Below are positions 52,342 to 61,101 of a stretch of 64,000 nucleotides of DNA, piece by piece. The notes under the pieces were generated by a model. The model saw nothing but the letters and a program-made list of their open reading frames with translations. It made no database searches and had not been told where the DNA came from. The stretch comes from CF-46 sp963760735 (GTDB taxonomy: Bacteria; Chloroflexota; Limnocylindria; Limnocylindrales; CSP1-4). A program made the position numbers and the translations under genes. Location of the stretch: the NCBI GenBank assembly GCA_963760735.1, contig CAVXEB010000002.1, positions 1-64,000 of the forward strand, written 5' to 3'. Numbering within the stretch: the stretch's first letter is position 1; every line of letters starts with the position of its first letter.

Positions 52342-53364
52342 ATGACGAAACCGGTGGTGCTCGCAGTCGACGGCGGCAACTCCAAGGTCGACGTCGCCCT
52401 CCTCGCGGCGGACGGCCGCGTCCTCGCCGCGGTGCGCGGTCCGACGGTCTCGCACCAGGCGATCCGGCTGGCCGACTCGGAGCGCCGATTCCGGCATCTG
52501 GTCGAGATCGTCCGCGCCGCAGCCGGTGTCGCTCCGGGTCGGCGTGTGCCCCTTGCGGTCGCTTGTCTCGCCGGCGCCGACTACCCCGCGGACATCCGGC
52601 ACCTCCGGATCGCGCTGGCCGACGCGTCGGGATCCGAGGAGCTCATCGTCCTCAACGACACGTACGCGGCGCTGCGCGCGGGCTCGACCCGGCCCTGGGG
52701 GATCGCGCTGATCTGCGGCCAGGGCATCAACGGTGCCGCGGTCTCGGTCGACGGCCGGCGGACACGGTTCGCGGGCGTTGGGGACATCGCCGGCGACTGG
52801 GGCGGCGGCGGGTCGGTCGGGCAGGCCGGTCTCGCGGCAGCCGTCCGCGGCCAGGATGGGCGAGGGCCGCGGACGGCGCTCGAACGGTCCGTGCCCTCGT
52901 TCCTCGGTCTGCGCCGAGCGGATCAGGTCACGTACGCCTACTACACGGGCCGCCTCGACGAGCACCGGATCGGCGACCTGGCGCCGACCGTGTTTGCGAC
53001 CGCTCTCGACGGCGACCCGGTCGCCCGCTCGATCATCGACCGCCTGGCCGACGAGCTGGTCGCGATGGCGGCGGCCCTCGCCCGTCGGGCGAACCTCGTC
53101 CGGCGCGATCCTGACGTGGTCCTCGGTGGAAGCGTCTTCCGGACCGACGATGCCGCGTTCCACGAGCGGGTCCGGTCCGGCGTGTTGGCGGCCGTCCCGG
53201 CCGCGCGGATCGTCCGCCTCGCGTCGCCACCGGTCCTCGGTGCGGCCCTGCTCGGCCTGGATCGGCTGGCTCGGACGGGAGTGACCGAGGCGACGGTGGC
53301 CGCCCGTGCGAGGGAAGGGATCGACGCCTGGAACGCCACAGCCGAGGTTGTCACGACGTCGTAA
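52342..53364 (+). CDS. BadF/BadG/N-acetylglucosamine-kinase-family ATPase
   Basis: 340 residues, ASKHA fold. Phosphate-1 loop LAVDGGNSKVDVALLAADGR, connect and phosphate-2 region WGIALICGQGINGAAVSVDG, then AGDWGGGGSVGQAGLAAAVR and the adenosine loop VLGGSVFR. These match eukaryote-type GlcNAc/glucosamine kinases. In this locus it would phosphorylate imported amino sugar for the SIS and GH4 enzymes. It is the last gene of the sugar cluster. Confidence 0.88.
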   Translation: MTKPVVLAVDGGNSKVDVALLAADGRVLAAVRGPTVSHQAIRLADSERRFRHLVEIVRAAAGVAPGRRVPLAVACLAGADYPADIRHLRIALADASGSEELIVLNDTYAALRAGSTRPWGIALICGQGINGAAVSVDGRRTRFAGVGDIAGDWGGGGSVGQAGLAAAVRGQDGRGPRTALERSVPSFLGLRRADQVTYAYYTGRLDEHRIGDLAPTVFATALDGDPVARSIIDRLADELVAMAAALARRANLVRRDPDVVLGGSVFRTDDAAFHERVRSGVLAAVPAARIVRLASPPVLGAALLGLDRLARTGVTEATVAARAREGIDAWNATAEVVTTS

Positions 53365-53450
53365 GGAGCGTTCGCCTGCCGGCGCCTGCGCGCCCGCGGC
53401 CGAGCGATGGCATCCTTCCGCAGTCCACCCCTCCCCCCGGAGCACCACGC

Positions 53451-56255
53451 TTGTACGACGCCCCTCGCCCGGCGCAGACCGCCCGCCGCCCCAGGCTGCG
53501 GACCAGGCCGTCACCCGCCGGCTGGATCGCCCTCGCGATCTGGGCCGGCCTCGCGATCCTCGCCTTCCTCGGGGCCGTCGGGGTGGTCAGCGCGTTCTCC
53601 CGCATGACGGACGGACTGCCGCCGGTCAGCAACCTCGACACGATCGCGTTCTCCGAGCAATCGATCATCTACGACCGGACCGGCAAGATCGAGCTCGCCC
53701 GGTTCGGCGGCGAGCGGCGGACGGTCGTCCCGTTCAAGGACATCCCGCCGATCGTCATCGACGCCCAGACCGCGGTCGAGGACAAGACCTTCTGGGAGAA
53801 CGCGGGCTTCGACCCGCTGGCGATCATCTCGGCCGGGCTGGACAGCCTCCGCGGCAACAGCCGCGGTGCCTCGACGATCACCCAGCAGCTCGTCCGCCAG
53901 CGACTGCTCGAGCCCGCGCTCGTCTCCGACCCGAAGCGGACGTTCGAGCGGAAGGTCAAGGAGATCATCCAGTCGATCCGCCTGACCGAGGCCTATCCCG
54001 GCGAGACCGGCAAGCAGAAGATCATCGAGGCCTACCTGAACCAGAACTACTACGGCAACCAGGCCTACGGGGTCAAGGCAGCCGCGAAGGCCTACTTCGG
54101 CGTCGACGACCTGTTCAAGCTCACGCCGGCCCAGGCAGCGATCCTCGCCGGCCTCCCGAAGTCACCGTCGAACTACGACCTGGTGAAGAACGCCGAGGAG
54201 CAGTGCATCGATCCGGACCCGGAGGCAGACACCGAGGACACGTGTGCTGCGGGCAAGGGCACGGAGCTCGTCGTTCCCGACGACAAGACGATCGTCCAGC
54301 GCCGCAACCAGATCCTCGAGCTCCTGGCCGCCGGCCGCACGACGCTGTCCGGGCACGAGTACACGCCTGAGCAGCTCCGGCAGGCCGAGAACGACCCCGT
54401 CAAGGTCGTCAAGCAGGTCACGCCGAACTGGATCGCACCGCACTTCGTGTGGGCCGTCCAGGCAGAGCTCGCCGACAAGCTGTGCGGGCCCGACGTCCCG
54501 ACCTGCGACGAGCTCGCCGCGGGCGGGCTGACGATCATCTCGACCCTCGACGTCAAGCTCCAGGCGATCGCGGAGAAGTGGGTCCAGGCCGCAGCCGTCG
54601 TCCCGAATGCCAAGAATCCGGCGGACCTCGCGAAGACCCTGAAGATCCCGGGCGGCTACGCCCCGTGGATGCAGAACCTCCGGGGCAAGGCCGTCCGCAA
54701 CGGTGCGATGGTCGCGCTCGACTACCAGACCGGCGAGCTCGTCGCCTACGTCGGCAGCGCCAACTACTACGCGCCGAAGAGCACGAAGAAGTTCCAGGCG
54801 AAGTTCGATGTCGTCGGCAGCGGGTTCCGCCAGCCGGGCTCCGCCTTCAAGCCGTTCAACTACCTCACCGGCATCAACGACAAGCAGATGACCGCCGCGA
54901 CGATGTTCATGGACACGTCCACGGACTTCGGCGGGAAGTACACGCCGGCCGACGCGGACAACCTCGAGCGCGGCCCGGTCCGGATCCGGAACGCCCTGCA
55001 GTTCTCGCTGAACATCCCGTCCGTCAAGGCGGCGATCGTCAACTCGCCGGACCACCTCTTCGCGAAGGCCCAGGACTACGGGATGGTCTTCCAGACGGAC
55101 AAGGCGACGGCCGGAGCGTCGATCGCCCTCGGAGTCCAGGAGGTCCGGCCGGTCGACATGATCACGGCCTACGGGACGCTCGCGAACGGCGGCAAGAACA
55201 TCGGCCACACGACGATCCTGTCGGCGAAGGACCAGGCCGGCAAGCCCGTGATCGATCCGTACGTGCCGCCGGCCGGCAAGAAGGCAGCCAGCCCCCAGTC
55301 GTCGTTCATCGTGACGGACATCCTCGCGGGCAACACGCAGCCGCGGGTGAACCCCTATTGGGGCCGGTTCGAGATCACCGGGCCCGGCAAGAAGCACCGC
55401 CCCGCGACGCTGAAGACGGGCACGAACAACGACGCCAAGGACCTGAACGCCTATGGCTACATCGCCGCCCCGTCGAAGGACGAGCGGGCGGACGGGCAGT
55501 ACGCGCTGGTTGTCGGGGCCTGGGCCGGCAACAGCGACAACTCCGTCGTCGGCAAGGTCGTCTCCCTCGATGTCACCACGTACATGTGGCAGGGCTTCAT
55601 GCAGGAGTCCACGGCCAAGTGGAAGATCGATGACTTCGCCGTCCCGGACGGCGTGGTCCAGGTGAAGGTCGACGCATTCACCGGTCTGAAGCCGAGCACC
55701 GGCAGCAAGACGGTCAACGAGTGGTTCATCGCCGGGACGGAGCCGAAGAACAGCGCCCCGGCGGACACCTGCGGGATCGCCGTCCTCCGGCTCGACGTCT
55801 TCTGGGAGAGCCGGTCCAACAACTGGCTGGCCGCCGACGAGGACTGGATCAAGCGGGCCGAGCGAGGACCGGGCGTCCGCGGCGGGGTCAACCGCAGCCC
55901 GACGTCCTACTTCTACAACTCGGCGTACCGGCCGTACGGCAGCTCGTGGGGCGCGATCGTCGTGGGCCACGGCTGTGGCGCGCCGAGTCCGTCCGTGACC
56001 TGCTACCCGGTCCCGACGCCCGACGCGAGCGGCCTGGTCCCGTCGTTCGTCGTGCCGTCGGCCGACCCGTCCGCGAACATCGCCTTCGAGCCGTGCGCAC
56101 CGGCGTCGATCGCGCCGAGCGCGCCACCCTCGGAGGAGCCGCCATCGGAGCCGCCGTCGATCGAGCCGGAACCGACGCCGACCCCGACGCCGACCCCGAC
56201 GCCGACACCGGAGCCCACGCCCACGCCGACACCCGAGATCCCGGCGCCCAGCTGA
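53451..56255 (+). CDS. Class A penicillin-binding protein (PBP1A-type)
   Basis: 934 residues from TTG 53451. One TM helix (about 25-48), GT51 glycosyltransferase (about 70-240; catalytic Glu110 in VEDKTFWENAG, then GASTITQQLVRQ), transpeptidase (about 400-720) with S464-A-F-K467, S519-L-N521 and K655-T-G-T658. In the EDxxFxxH motif the usual His is Asn (WENAG). The C terminus after ~870 is Ser/Pro/Glu-rich and ends in Thr-Pro repeats. Makes and cross-links peptidoglycan at the outer face of the membrane. Confidence 0.94.
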   Translation: MYDAPRPAQTARRPRLRTRPSPAGWIALAIWAGLAILAFLGAVGVVSAFSRMTDGLPPVSNLDTIAFSEQSIIYDRTGKIELARFGGERRTVVPFKDIPPIVIDAQTAVEDKTFWENAGFDPLAIISAGLDSLRGNSRGASTITQQLVRQRLLEPALVSDPKRTFERKVKEIIQSIRLTEAYPGETGKQKIIEAYLNQNYYGNQAYGVKAAAKAYFGVDDLFKLTPAQAAILAGLPKSPSNYDLVKNAEEQCIDPDPEADTEDTCAAGKGTELVVPDDKTIVQRRNQILELLAAGRTTLSGHEYTPEQLRQAENDPVKVVKQVTPNWIAPHFVWAVQAELADKLCGPDVPTCDELAAGGLTIISTLDVKLQAIAEKWVQAAAVVPNAKNPADLAKTLKIPGGYAPWMQNLRGKAVRNGAMVALDYQTGELVAYVGSANYYAPKSTKKFQAKFDVVGSGFRQPGSAFKPFNYLTGINDKQMTAATMFMDTSTDFGGKYTPADADNLERGPVRIRNALQFSLNIPSVKAAIVNSPDHLFAKAQDYGMVFQTDKATAGASIALGVQEVRPVDMITAYGTLANGGKNIGHTTILSAKDQAGKPVIDPYVPPAGKKAASPQSSFIVTDILAGNTQPRVNPYWGRFEITGPGKKHRPATLKTGTNNDAKDLNAYGYIAAPSKDERADGQYALVVGAWAGNSDNSVVGKVVSLDVTTYMWQGFMQESTAKWKIDDFAVPDGVVQVKVDAFTGLKPSTGSKTVNEWFIAGTEPKNSAPADTCGIAVLRLDVFWESRSNNWLAADEDWIKRAERGPGVRGGVNRSPTSYFYNSAYRPYGSSWGAIVVGHGCGAPSPSVTCYPVPTPDASGLVPSFVVPSADPSANIAFEPCAPASIAPSAPPSEEPPSEPPSIEPEPTPTPTPTPTPTPEPTPTPTPEIPAPS
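56168..56245 (+). repeat. Thr-Pro coding repeat at the end of the PBP
   Basis: Short tandem units of CCGACG/CCGACC/CCCACG encode alternating Thr-Pro with occasional Glu. Low complexity and in frame; length variation between strains is expected. Confidence 0.8.
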
Positions 56256-56273
56256 TCGCGGTCGTGGCCACGC

Positions 56274-56279
56274 TACGAT
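56274..56279 (+). promoter_or_regulatory. -10 box of pxpABC, leaderless arrangement
   Basis: TACGAT ends 7 nt before the pxpA ATG (56287), with no Shine-Dalgarno. Confidence 0.5.
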
Positions 56280-56286
56280 CGGCGCG

Positions 56287-57060
56287 ATGACGACGCAAGC
56301 GCGCCCAACGATCGACCTGAACGCCGACGTGGGCGAATCGTTCGGTCCCTGGGCGATGGGCGCCGACGACGGGCTGATCCCGCTCGTGACGAGCGTGAAC
56401 ATCGCGTGCGGCGCGCACGCCGGCGACCCGGCGACGATCCTGCGGACCGCGGAGCTGGCGGTCCGCCACGGCGTGGCGATCGGTGCGCATCCCGGGTACC
56501 CGGATCTGGCGGGCTTCGGACGACGCGACCTCGACATGGCGCCGGACGAGCTCCGGGCGACGATCGTCGTCCAGGTCGGAGCCGTGATCGCCGGCGCCCG
56601 CGTCGCCGGAAGTCACGTCCGTCACGTGAAGCCCCACGGCGCGATGTACAACCGGGCGGCCCGCGATCCCGGGATGGCGACGACGATCGCCACCGCGGTC
56701 CGGGACGTCGACCCGGCGCTGATCCTGGTCGGACTCTCCGGGTCTGCCTCCGTGGACGCGGGTCGAGCCGCCGGCCTGCAGGTCGCGGAGGAAGCGTTCG
56801 CGGATCGGCGTTACGAGGCCGACGGATCGCTCCGCTCGCGCCGCCTGGACGGGGCGCTGCTCGGTCCCGAGGCGGCCGCTTCGCAGGCGGTCTCGATCGC
56901 CCGCGACGGGGTCGTCGTGACGACCGACGGGTCGCGACTGGCGGTCCGGGCAGACACGATCTGCGTCCACGGCGACAGCCCCGACGCCGTCGCGATCGCC
57001 ATGGCGGTGCGGTCGGCGCTGGAGGAGGCCGAGATCATGACGGCCGCGATCGGTGCCTGA
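56287..57060 (+). CDS. pxpA: 5-oxoprolinase (ATP-hydrolysing) subunit A, LamB/YcsF family
   Basis: 257 residues. IDLNADVGESFGPWAMGADD, NIACGAHAGDP and GAHPGYPDLAGFGRRDLDM are the conserved metal and substrate blocks of PxpA. With PxpB and PxpC it opens 5-oxoproline to glutamate using ATP. The three genes form a compact operon with overlaps of 8 bp (A/B) and 4 bp (B/C). Confidence 0.95.
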   Translation: MTTQARPTIDLNADVGESFGPWAMGADDGLIPLVTSVNIACGAHAGDPATILRTAELAVRHGVAIGAHPGYPDLAGFGRRDLDMAPDELRATIVVQVGAVIAGARVAGSHVRHVKPHGAMYNRAARDPGMATTIATAVRDVDPALILVGLSGSASVDAGRAAGLQVAEEAFADRRYEADGSLRSRRLDGALLGPEAAASQAVSIARDGVVVTTDGSRLAVRADTICVHGDSPDAVAIAMAVRSALEEAEIMTAAIGA

Positions 57061-57742
57061 GCCCGACGCCGTCGGCCGATCGCCACGGATCGAGCCATTC
57101 GGCGATTCGGCGCTCCTCGTGACGTTCGGCGACCGGGCGGATCCGGACCTGACGCTGCAGGCCGCCGGGTTCGCCCGGGCGATCGACGAGGCGCGGACGA
57201 CGTCGGCGGCGATCGGGAGGCCCGTGCCGGCCCATGCCTCCGTGCTCGTCCCGTTCGACCCGCTGTCGATCGACCTGGACGACGCGGTCGCCCTCCTCGA
57301 GGGGCTCGCCGGCGGGCTGCGGACCCTCGAGCCAGCCGCCACAGAAGCAGGCGACGCGACCGTGATCCCGGTCCGCTACGGCGGCGAGGACGGCCCCGAC
57401 CTGGCGGAGGTCGCGGAGGCACGCGGGCTGCGACCCGCCGACGTGGCGGAGCTTCACGCCGGCGCCCGCTACCGCGTGCTGTTCCTCGGATTCGCGCCGG
57501 GCTTCGCGTACCTCGGCGGCCTGCCGGAGGCGCTCGTCAGCCCGCGGCGCGCCGGCCCGCGCGAGCGCGTGCCCGCGGGCAGTGTCGCAATCGCCGGGGA
57601 GCACACGGGCGTCTACCCGCTCGCGATGCCCGGCGGCTGGAACCTGATCGGCCGGACCGACACACGCCTGTTCGACCCGGGCCGGCCCGAGCCAGCCCAG
57701 CTCCGGCCGGGCGGGCTCGTCCGGTTCGTTCCGGTCCGGTGA
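57053..57742 (+). CDS. pxpB: 5-oxoprolinase subunit B (KipI family)
   Basis: 229 residues from GTG 57053. FGDSALLVTFG at the N terminus, GARYRVLFLGFAPGFAYLGG and VAIAGEHTGVYPLAMPGGWN are diagnostic of KipI/PxpB. It overlaps pxpA and pxpC. Full length, no anomaly. Confidence 0.95.
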   Translation: MPEPDAVGRSPRIEPFGDSALLVTFGDRADPDLTLQAAGFARAIDEARTTSAAIGRPVPAHASVLVPFDPLSIDLDDAVALLEGLAGGLRTLEPAATEAGDATVIPVRYGGEDGPDLAEVAEARGLRPADVAELHAGARYRVLFLGFAPGFAYLGGLPEALVSPRRAGPRERVPAGSVAIAGEHTGVYPLAMPGGWNLIGRTDTRLFDPGRPEPAQLRPGGLVRFVPVR

Positions 57743-58725
57743 TCCTCGAGGTCGTGGACGGCGGCCTGCTGACCACGGTCCAGGACGCGGGCCGGCCCGC
57801 GTGGACGCACATCGGCGTCCCGGAGTCCGGCGCCGCCGATCCCTGGAGCCACGCCGTGGCGAATCTCGTCGCGGGCAACGAACCGGGCGCAGCCGCGCTG
57901 GAGCTCACGATCGTCGGCCCGACACTCGTCGTTCGCGACGACGGGGTCATCGGGCTCGCCGGGGCGGATCTGGGTGCCCGGGTCGTCGGCGGGCGGCGGC
58001 TCGCGTCGGGCCGAAGCCACCGGATCCAGCCGGGCGAGACGATCGAGATCCCCGGCGCGGACGGCGCGACCGGGGCGCGTGCCTACCTGGCCCTGCCCGG
58101 CGGGGTCGATGTCCCTCTCGTTCTCGGCTCGCGATCGACGTGTCTCGCCGGCGGCTTCGGTGGTCTCGATGGACGCGCCATCCGAGCCGGCGATGTGGTC
58201 ACGTCGGCGGGTACGAACCGGGCGAACGACGCGGCGGAGGTCGTGTGGCCCGATCCGGGGCCGGCCGACGCGCGAGCTACGGACGACGCGGCGATCCTCC
58301 GGGTCCTGCGCGGGCCGGCGGCGGGCCTCGAGGACCTGGTAGCGGAGCCATGGCGGGTCGCCCCCGCGGCGGATCGTGTCGGCGTCCGCCTGGAGGGCCG
58401 GTCACTGCCGCCCGGGATCGGCGGCGAGGCCCTCACCCATGGCGTCCCGTCGGGCGCCATCCAGGTTCCATCGGACGGCCGGCCGATCGTCCTCTCCGTC
58501 GATCACCAGACGACGGGCGGATACCGGGTCGTGGCGGTCGTGGTCACGGCCGACCTCGCGGTGCTCGGCCAGCTCCGGCCGGGCGACCGCGTGGTCCTGG
58601 TCGAGGTGGACCGGGCAGAAGCGATCGCCGCTCTCCGTGAGCAACGGCAGGCGCTGGCCGCGGGCGCGGCCGCGCTGCGCGATGCCGCCGGCTGGGACCG
58701 ACTCACGGGATCCGCCGGTGGCTGA
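57739..58725 (+). CDS. pxpC: 5-oxoprolinase subunit C (biotin-dependent-carboxylase-like, KipA family)
   Basis: 328 residues from GTG 57739 (GTGA overlap). GLLTTVQDAGRPAWTHIGVP, VLGSRSTCLAGGFGG, and the end VLSVDHQTTGGYRVVAVVVT match KipA/PxpC. Completes the PxpABC complex for recycling pyroglutamate. Confidence 0.95.
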   Translation: MILEVVDGGLLTTVQDAGRPAWTHIGVPESGAADPWSHAVANLVAGNEPGAAALELTIVGPTLVVRDDGVIGLAGADLGARVVGGRRLASGRSHRIQPGETIEIPGADGATGARAYLALPGGVDVPLVLGSRSTCLAGGFGGLDGRAIRAGDVVTSAGTNRANDAAEVVWPDPGPADARATDDAAILRVLRGPAAGLEDLVAEPWRVAPAADRVGVRLEGRSLPPGIGGEALTHGVPSGAIQVPSDGRPIVLSVDHQTTGGYRVVAVVVTADLAVLGQLRPGDRVVLVEVDRAEAIAALREQRQALAAGAAALRDAAGWDRLTGSAGG

Positions 58726-58767
58726 GCCGACATCCGAACGTCACGCGCAGGACGAAGAATCGCTGCG

Positions 58768-60351
58768 ATGACCACTGCCACTCTGTCGCGGCCTGCCGAC
58801 CGCGGGCTCCTTCGAGCCGCCATCGCGGGCATGGTCGCCGCCCTCGCGGCGATCGGCGTCTCCGAGCTCGTCTCGGGGTTCCTCGGCGGCCCGTCGCTCC
58901 TGGCGGCGATCGGAGAGTTCGTCATCAACCATCAGCCGCCGGGCGCGAAGGACTTCGTCGTCGGGCTGTTCGGGACGAATGACAAGCTGGCGCTCGAGCT
59001 CCTGGTCCTCGTGGTGGCTGCTGGGATCGGGGCCCTGCTCGGCATCGTCGCCGCTCGCTGGTCGTTCACCGTGGCGGCGACCGGGATCGCCGCATTCGCG
59101 ATCGCGGGCTTCTTCGCCGCCCTGTCGTCGCCGGCCGCGACGCCGACGACGGCACTGATCGTGGCGGTCGTCGGCGCGGTCGCCGGGATCCAGGCGCTGT
59201 CCTTCCTGCTCAACGCCGCCGGCCTGTCGTCCGACGCGGCCGCCCGAGGTGCCACCGCCCCCGACTGGTCCCGACGCGGCTTCCTGATCCGCGCGGGCAG
59301 CGTCGCCATTGCATCCACCGTGGCGGGCCTCGTCGGCCGGCGGCTGCTCGACGGTGGCCTGTCCGGCGGATCCGGGTTCGTCGGCGGCACGCCGGTCGCG
59401 CTGCCCGCGCCGGTCGAGACGGCCACCCTTCCGGCCGGTGCCGAGATCGCGCAGGACGGGATCACGCCGCTCGTCGTCCCGAACGACCAGTTCTACCGGA
59501 TCGACACGGCGCTGATCGCGCCGAGCGTCGACGCCGGATCGTGGCGGCTCCGTGTCCACGGCCTGGTCGACCACGAGGTGACGCTGTCCTACGCGGATCT
59601 CGCCGAGCTCCCGCTGATCGAGCAGTACGTCACGATCTCGTGCGTCAGCAACGAGGTCGGCGGCAACCTCGTCGGCAACGCGAAGTGGACGGGCGTCCGA
59701 CTCCGCGACGTCCTCGCGATGGCGGGCGTCCAGACGGCCGCGACCCAGCTCGTCGGGCGGTCCGTGGACGGCTGGACGGCCGGGATGCCGACCGCGTGGG
59801 TCATGGACCCCGCTCGCGAGCCGATGATCGCGCTGAAGATGAACGACGAGGTCCTCTCGAGGGTCCACGGCTTTCCGGCCCGCCTGATCATCCCGGGTCT
59901 GTTTGGGTACGTGTCCGCGACGAAGTGGCTCAGCGAGCTCGAGCTCACCACGCTCGAGGGCTTCGACGGCTACTGGGTGCCCCTGGGCTGGTCCAAGGAG
60001 GGCCCGATCCTGACCCAGTCGCGGATCGACGTCCCCGGGAACGGCCAGTCGGTGGCGGCCGGCCGGGTCCCGATCGCCGGCATTGCCTGGGCTCCGGACC
60101 GCGGCATCTCGAAGGTCGAGGTGTCGATCGACGGTGGCGACTGGCTCCCGGCCACCCTGTCGACCCCGATCTCGGACGCGACGTGGGTCCAGTGGCTCGT
60201 CGCCTGGGACGCCTCCGCCGTGGCTCACGGCGATCACGCGGTCGAGGTCCGGGCGACCGACGGCACGGGCACGGTCCAGACCGCCGACCGGACGCCGCCC
60301 GCTCCGGACGGTGCGCGCGGTCACCACACGATCCGGGTCGTCGTCTCGTGA
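58768..60351 (+). CDS. Membrane-anchored sulfite-oxidase-family molybdopterin oxidoreductase
   Basis: 527 residues. N terminus has four TM helices (about 15-165), then a twin-arginine-like SRRGFLIRAG at ~172 with another helix. The molybdopterin domain (about 225-400) shows LRVHGLVDHEVTLSYADLAE and the molybdenum-ligand Cys292 in VTISCVSNEVGGNLVG. The C-terminal Ig-like dimerisation domain has IAWAPDRGISKVEVSIDGGD. No haem domain. The substrate may be sulfite or a sulfoxide; YedY-like use is possible. Active site predicted outside the membrane. Confidence 0.9.
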   Translation: MTTATLSRPADRGLLRAAIAGMVAALAAIGVSELVSGFLGGPSLLAAIGEFVINHQPPGAKDFVVGLFGTNDKLALELLVLVVAAGIGALLGIVAARWSFTVAATGIAAFAIAGFFAALSSPAATPTTALIVAVVGAVAGIQALSFLLNAAGLSSDAAARGATAPDWSRRGFLIRAGSVAIASTVAGLVGRRLLDGGLSGGSGFVGGTPVALPAPVETATLPAGAEIAQDGITPLVVPNDQFYRIDTALIAPSVDAGSWRLRVHGLVDHEVTLSYADLAELPLIEQYVTISCVSNEVGGNLVGNAKWTGVRLRDVLAMAGVQTAATQLVGRSVDGWTAGMPTAWVMDPAREPMIALKMNDEVLSRVHGFPARLIIPGLFGYVSATKWLSELELTTLEGFDGYWVPLGWSKEGPILTQSRIDVPGNGQSVAAGRVPIAGIAWAPDRGISKVEVSIDGGDWLPATLSTPISDATWVQWLVAWDASAVAHGDHAVEVRATDGTGTVQTADRTPPAPDGARGHHTIRVVVS

Positions 60352-60394
60352 CCGCGTCGAAGGTCCGCCGCGGGTGCCTCCGGCGGTGAACCGG

Positions 60395-60400
60395 TACAGT
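60395..60400 (+). promoter_or_regulatory. -10 box favouring ATG 60407
   Basis: TACAGT ends 6 nt before the second of two tandem ATG codons (60404 and 60407). By the spacing seen at other leaderless genes here, 60407 is the likely start. Confidence 0.4.
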
Positions 60401-60406
60401 CCGATG

Positions 60407-61075
60407 ATGCCTCGACGCCTCTTCGTGTTCGACCCACCCGATCGCTTCGTCGCGGGCACCGTCGGCAAGCCCGGCAGCCGGACGTTCTTCCTCCAGGCCC
60501 GGCGCGGAGGCCAGGTCGTGTCCGTCGTCCTCGAGAAGGTCCAGGTCGCGGTGCTCGCCGAGCGCCTGGGCGTCCTGCTCGACGAGCTCGAGACGCGCGG
60601 GATCAGCGAGGCCACCGACGATGCGCCGTCCGACGCCGCGCCTCTCGACGAGCCGATCAACGAGGCGTTCCGGGCGACGACCCTGACGCTCGGCTGGGAC
60701 GGGGACGCGGAGCGGATCCTCGTCGAGGCGCGGGCGGACGACGAGGATGACGAGGACGACGAGATCGCCGTCGATGGTGACGACGATGAGGAGGAGGAGG
60801 AAGGCGAGACCGTGATCGACCTGTCCTCGATCGAGGGCATCGCCGGGTCCCCCGCGAGCGAGCTACTGGCCGCCTTCGAGGGAATCGATGCCGACGACGA
60901 CGACGAGGGCCCCGACACGCTCCGCGTCCGCCTGACCCCTGGCGAGGCCCGCGGGTTCGCGAACCGGGCGCTGTCCGTCGTCGCGGCCGGCCGCTTGCCG
61001 TGCCCACTGTGCGGCCAGCCGCTCGATCCGCAGGGCCACATCTGCCCGCGCCGCAACGGCCACTTCGTCAACTGA
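60407..61075 (+). CDS. DUF3090-family protein with acidic insertion
   Basis: 222 residues. RRLFVFDPPDRFVAGTVGKP and RTFFLQARRGGQVVSVVLEK are DUF3090 hallmarks; the C terminus is a zinc-ribbon-like CPLCGQPLDPQGHICPR. Between them, residues ~115-135 are an almost pure Asp/Glu run. In Actinomycetota this family is next to a SCO1664-type gene, as here (26 bp downstream). Function unknown. Confidence 0.9.
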   Translation: MPRRLFVFDPPDRFVAGTVGKPGSRTFFLQARRGGQVVSVVLEKVQVAVLAERLGVLLDELETRGISEATDDAPSDAAPLDEPINEAFRATTLTLGWDGDAERILVEARADDEDDEDDEIAVDGDDDEEEEEGETVIDLSSIEGIAGSPASELLAAFEGIDADDDDEGPDTLRVRLTPGEARGFANRALSVVAAGRLPCPLCGQPLDPQGHICPRRNGHFVN

Positions 61076-61101
61076 GCGAACCGCGCGGATCACCCCGGCC
61101 G

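Noticed and set aside
51493..53514. 673-codon frame antisense to the kinase and acetyltransferase genes
   Set aside because: No recognisable domain, and it overlaps well-supported genes on the plus strand (kinase, acetyltransferase).
56168..56245. Short tandem repeats as a possible CRISPR or regulatory repeat
   Set aside because: In-frame Thr-Pro coding repeats with 3-6 bp units and no spacers.
54162..56537. Long (791-codon) frame antisense to the PBP gene
   Set aside because: Arg/Val/Asp-rich shadow translation of high-GC coding sequence; the plus-strand PBP has all catalytic motifs.
58741..61071. 776-codon frame antisense to the molybdopterin enzyme and DUF3090 genes
   Set aside because: Ser/Arg-rich shadow frame that passes through two well-supported plus-strand genes.
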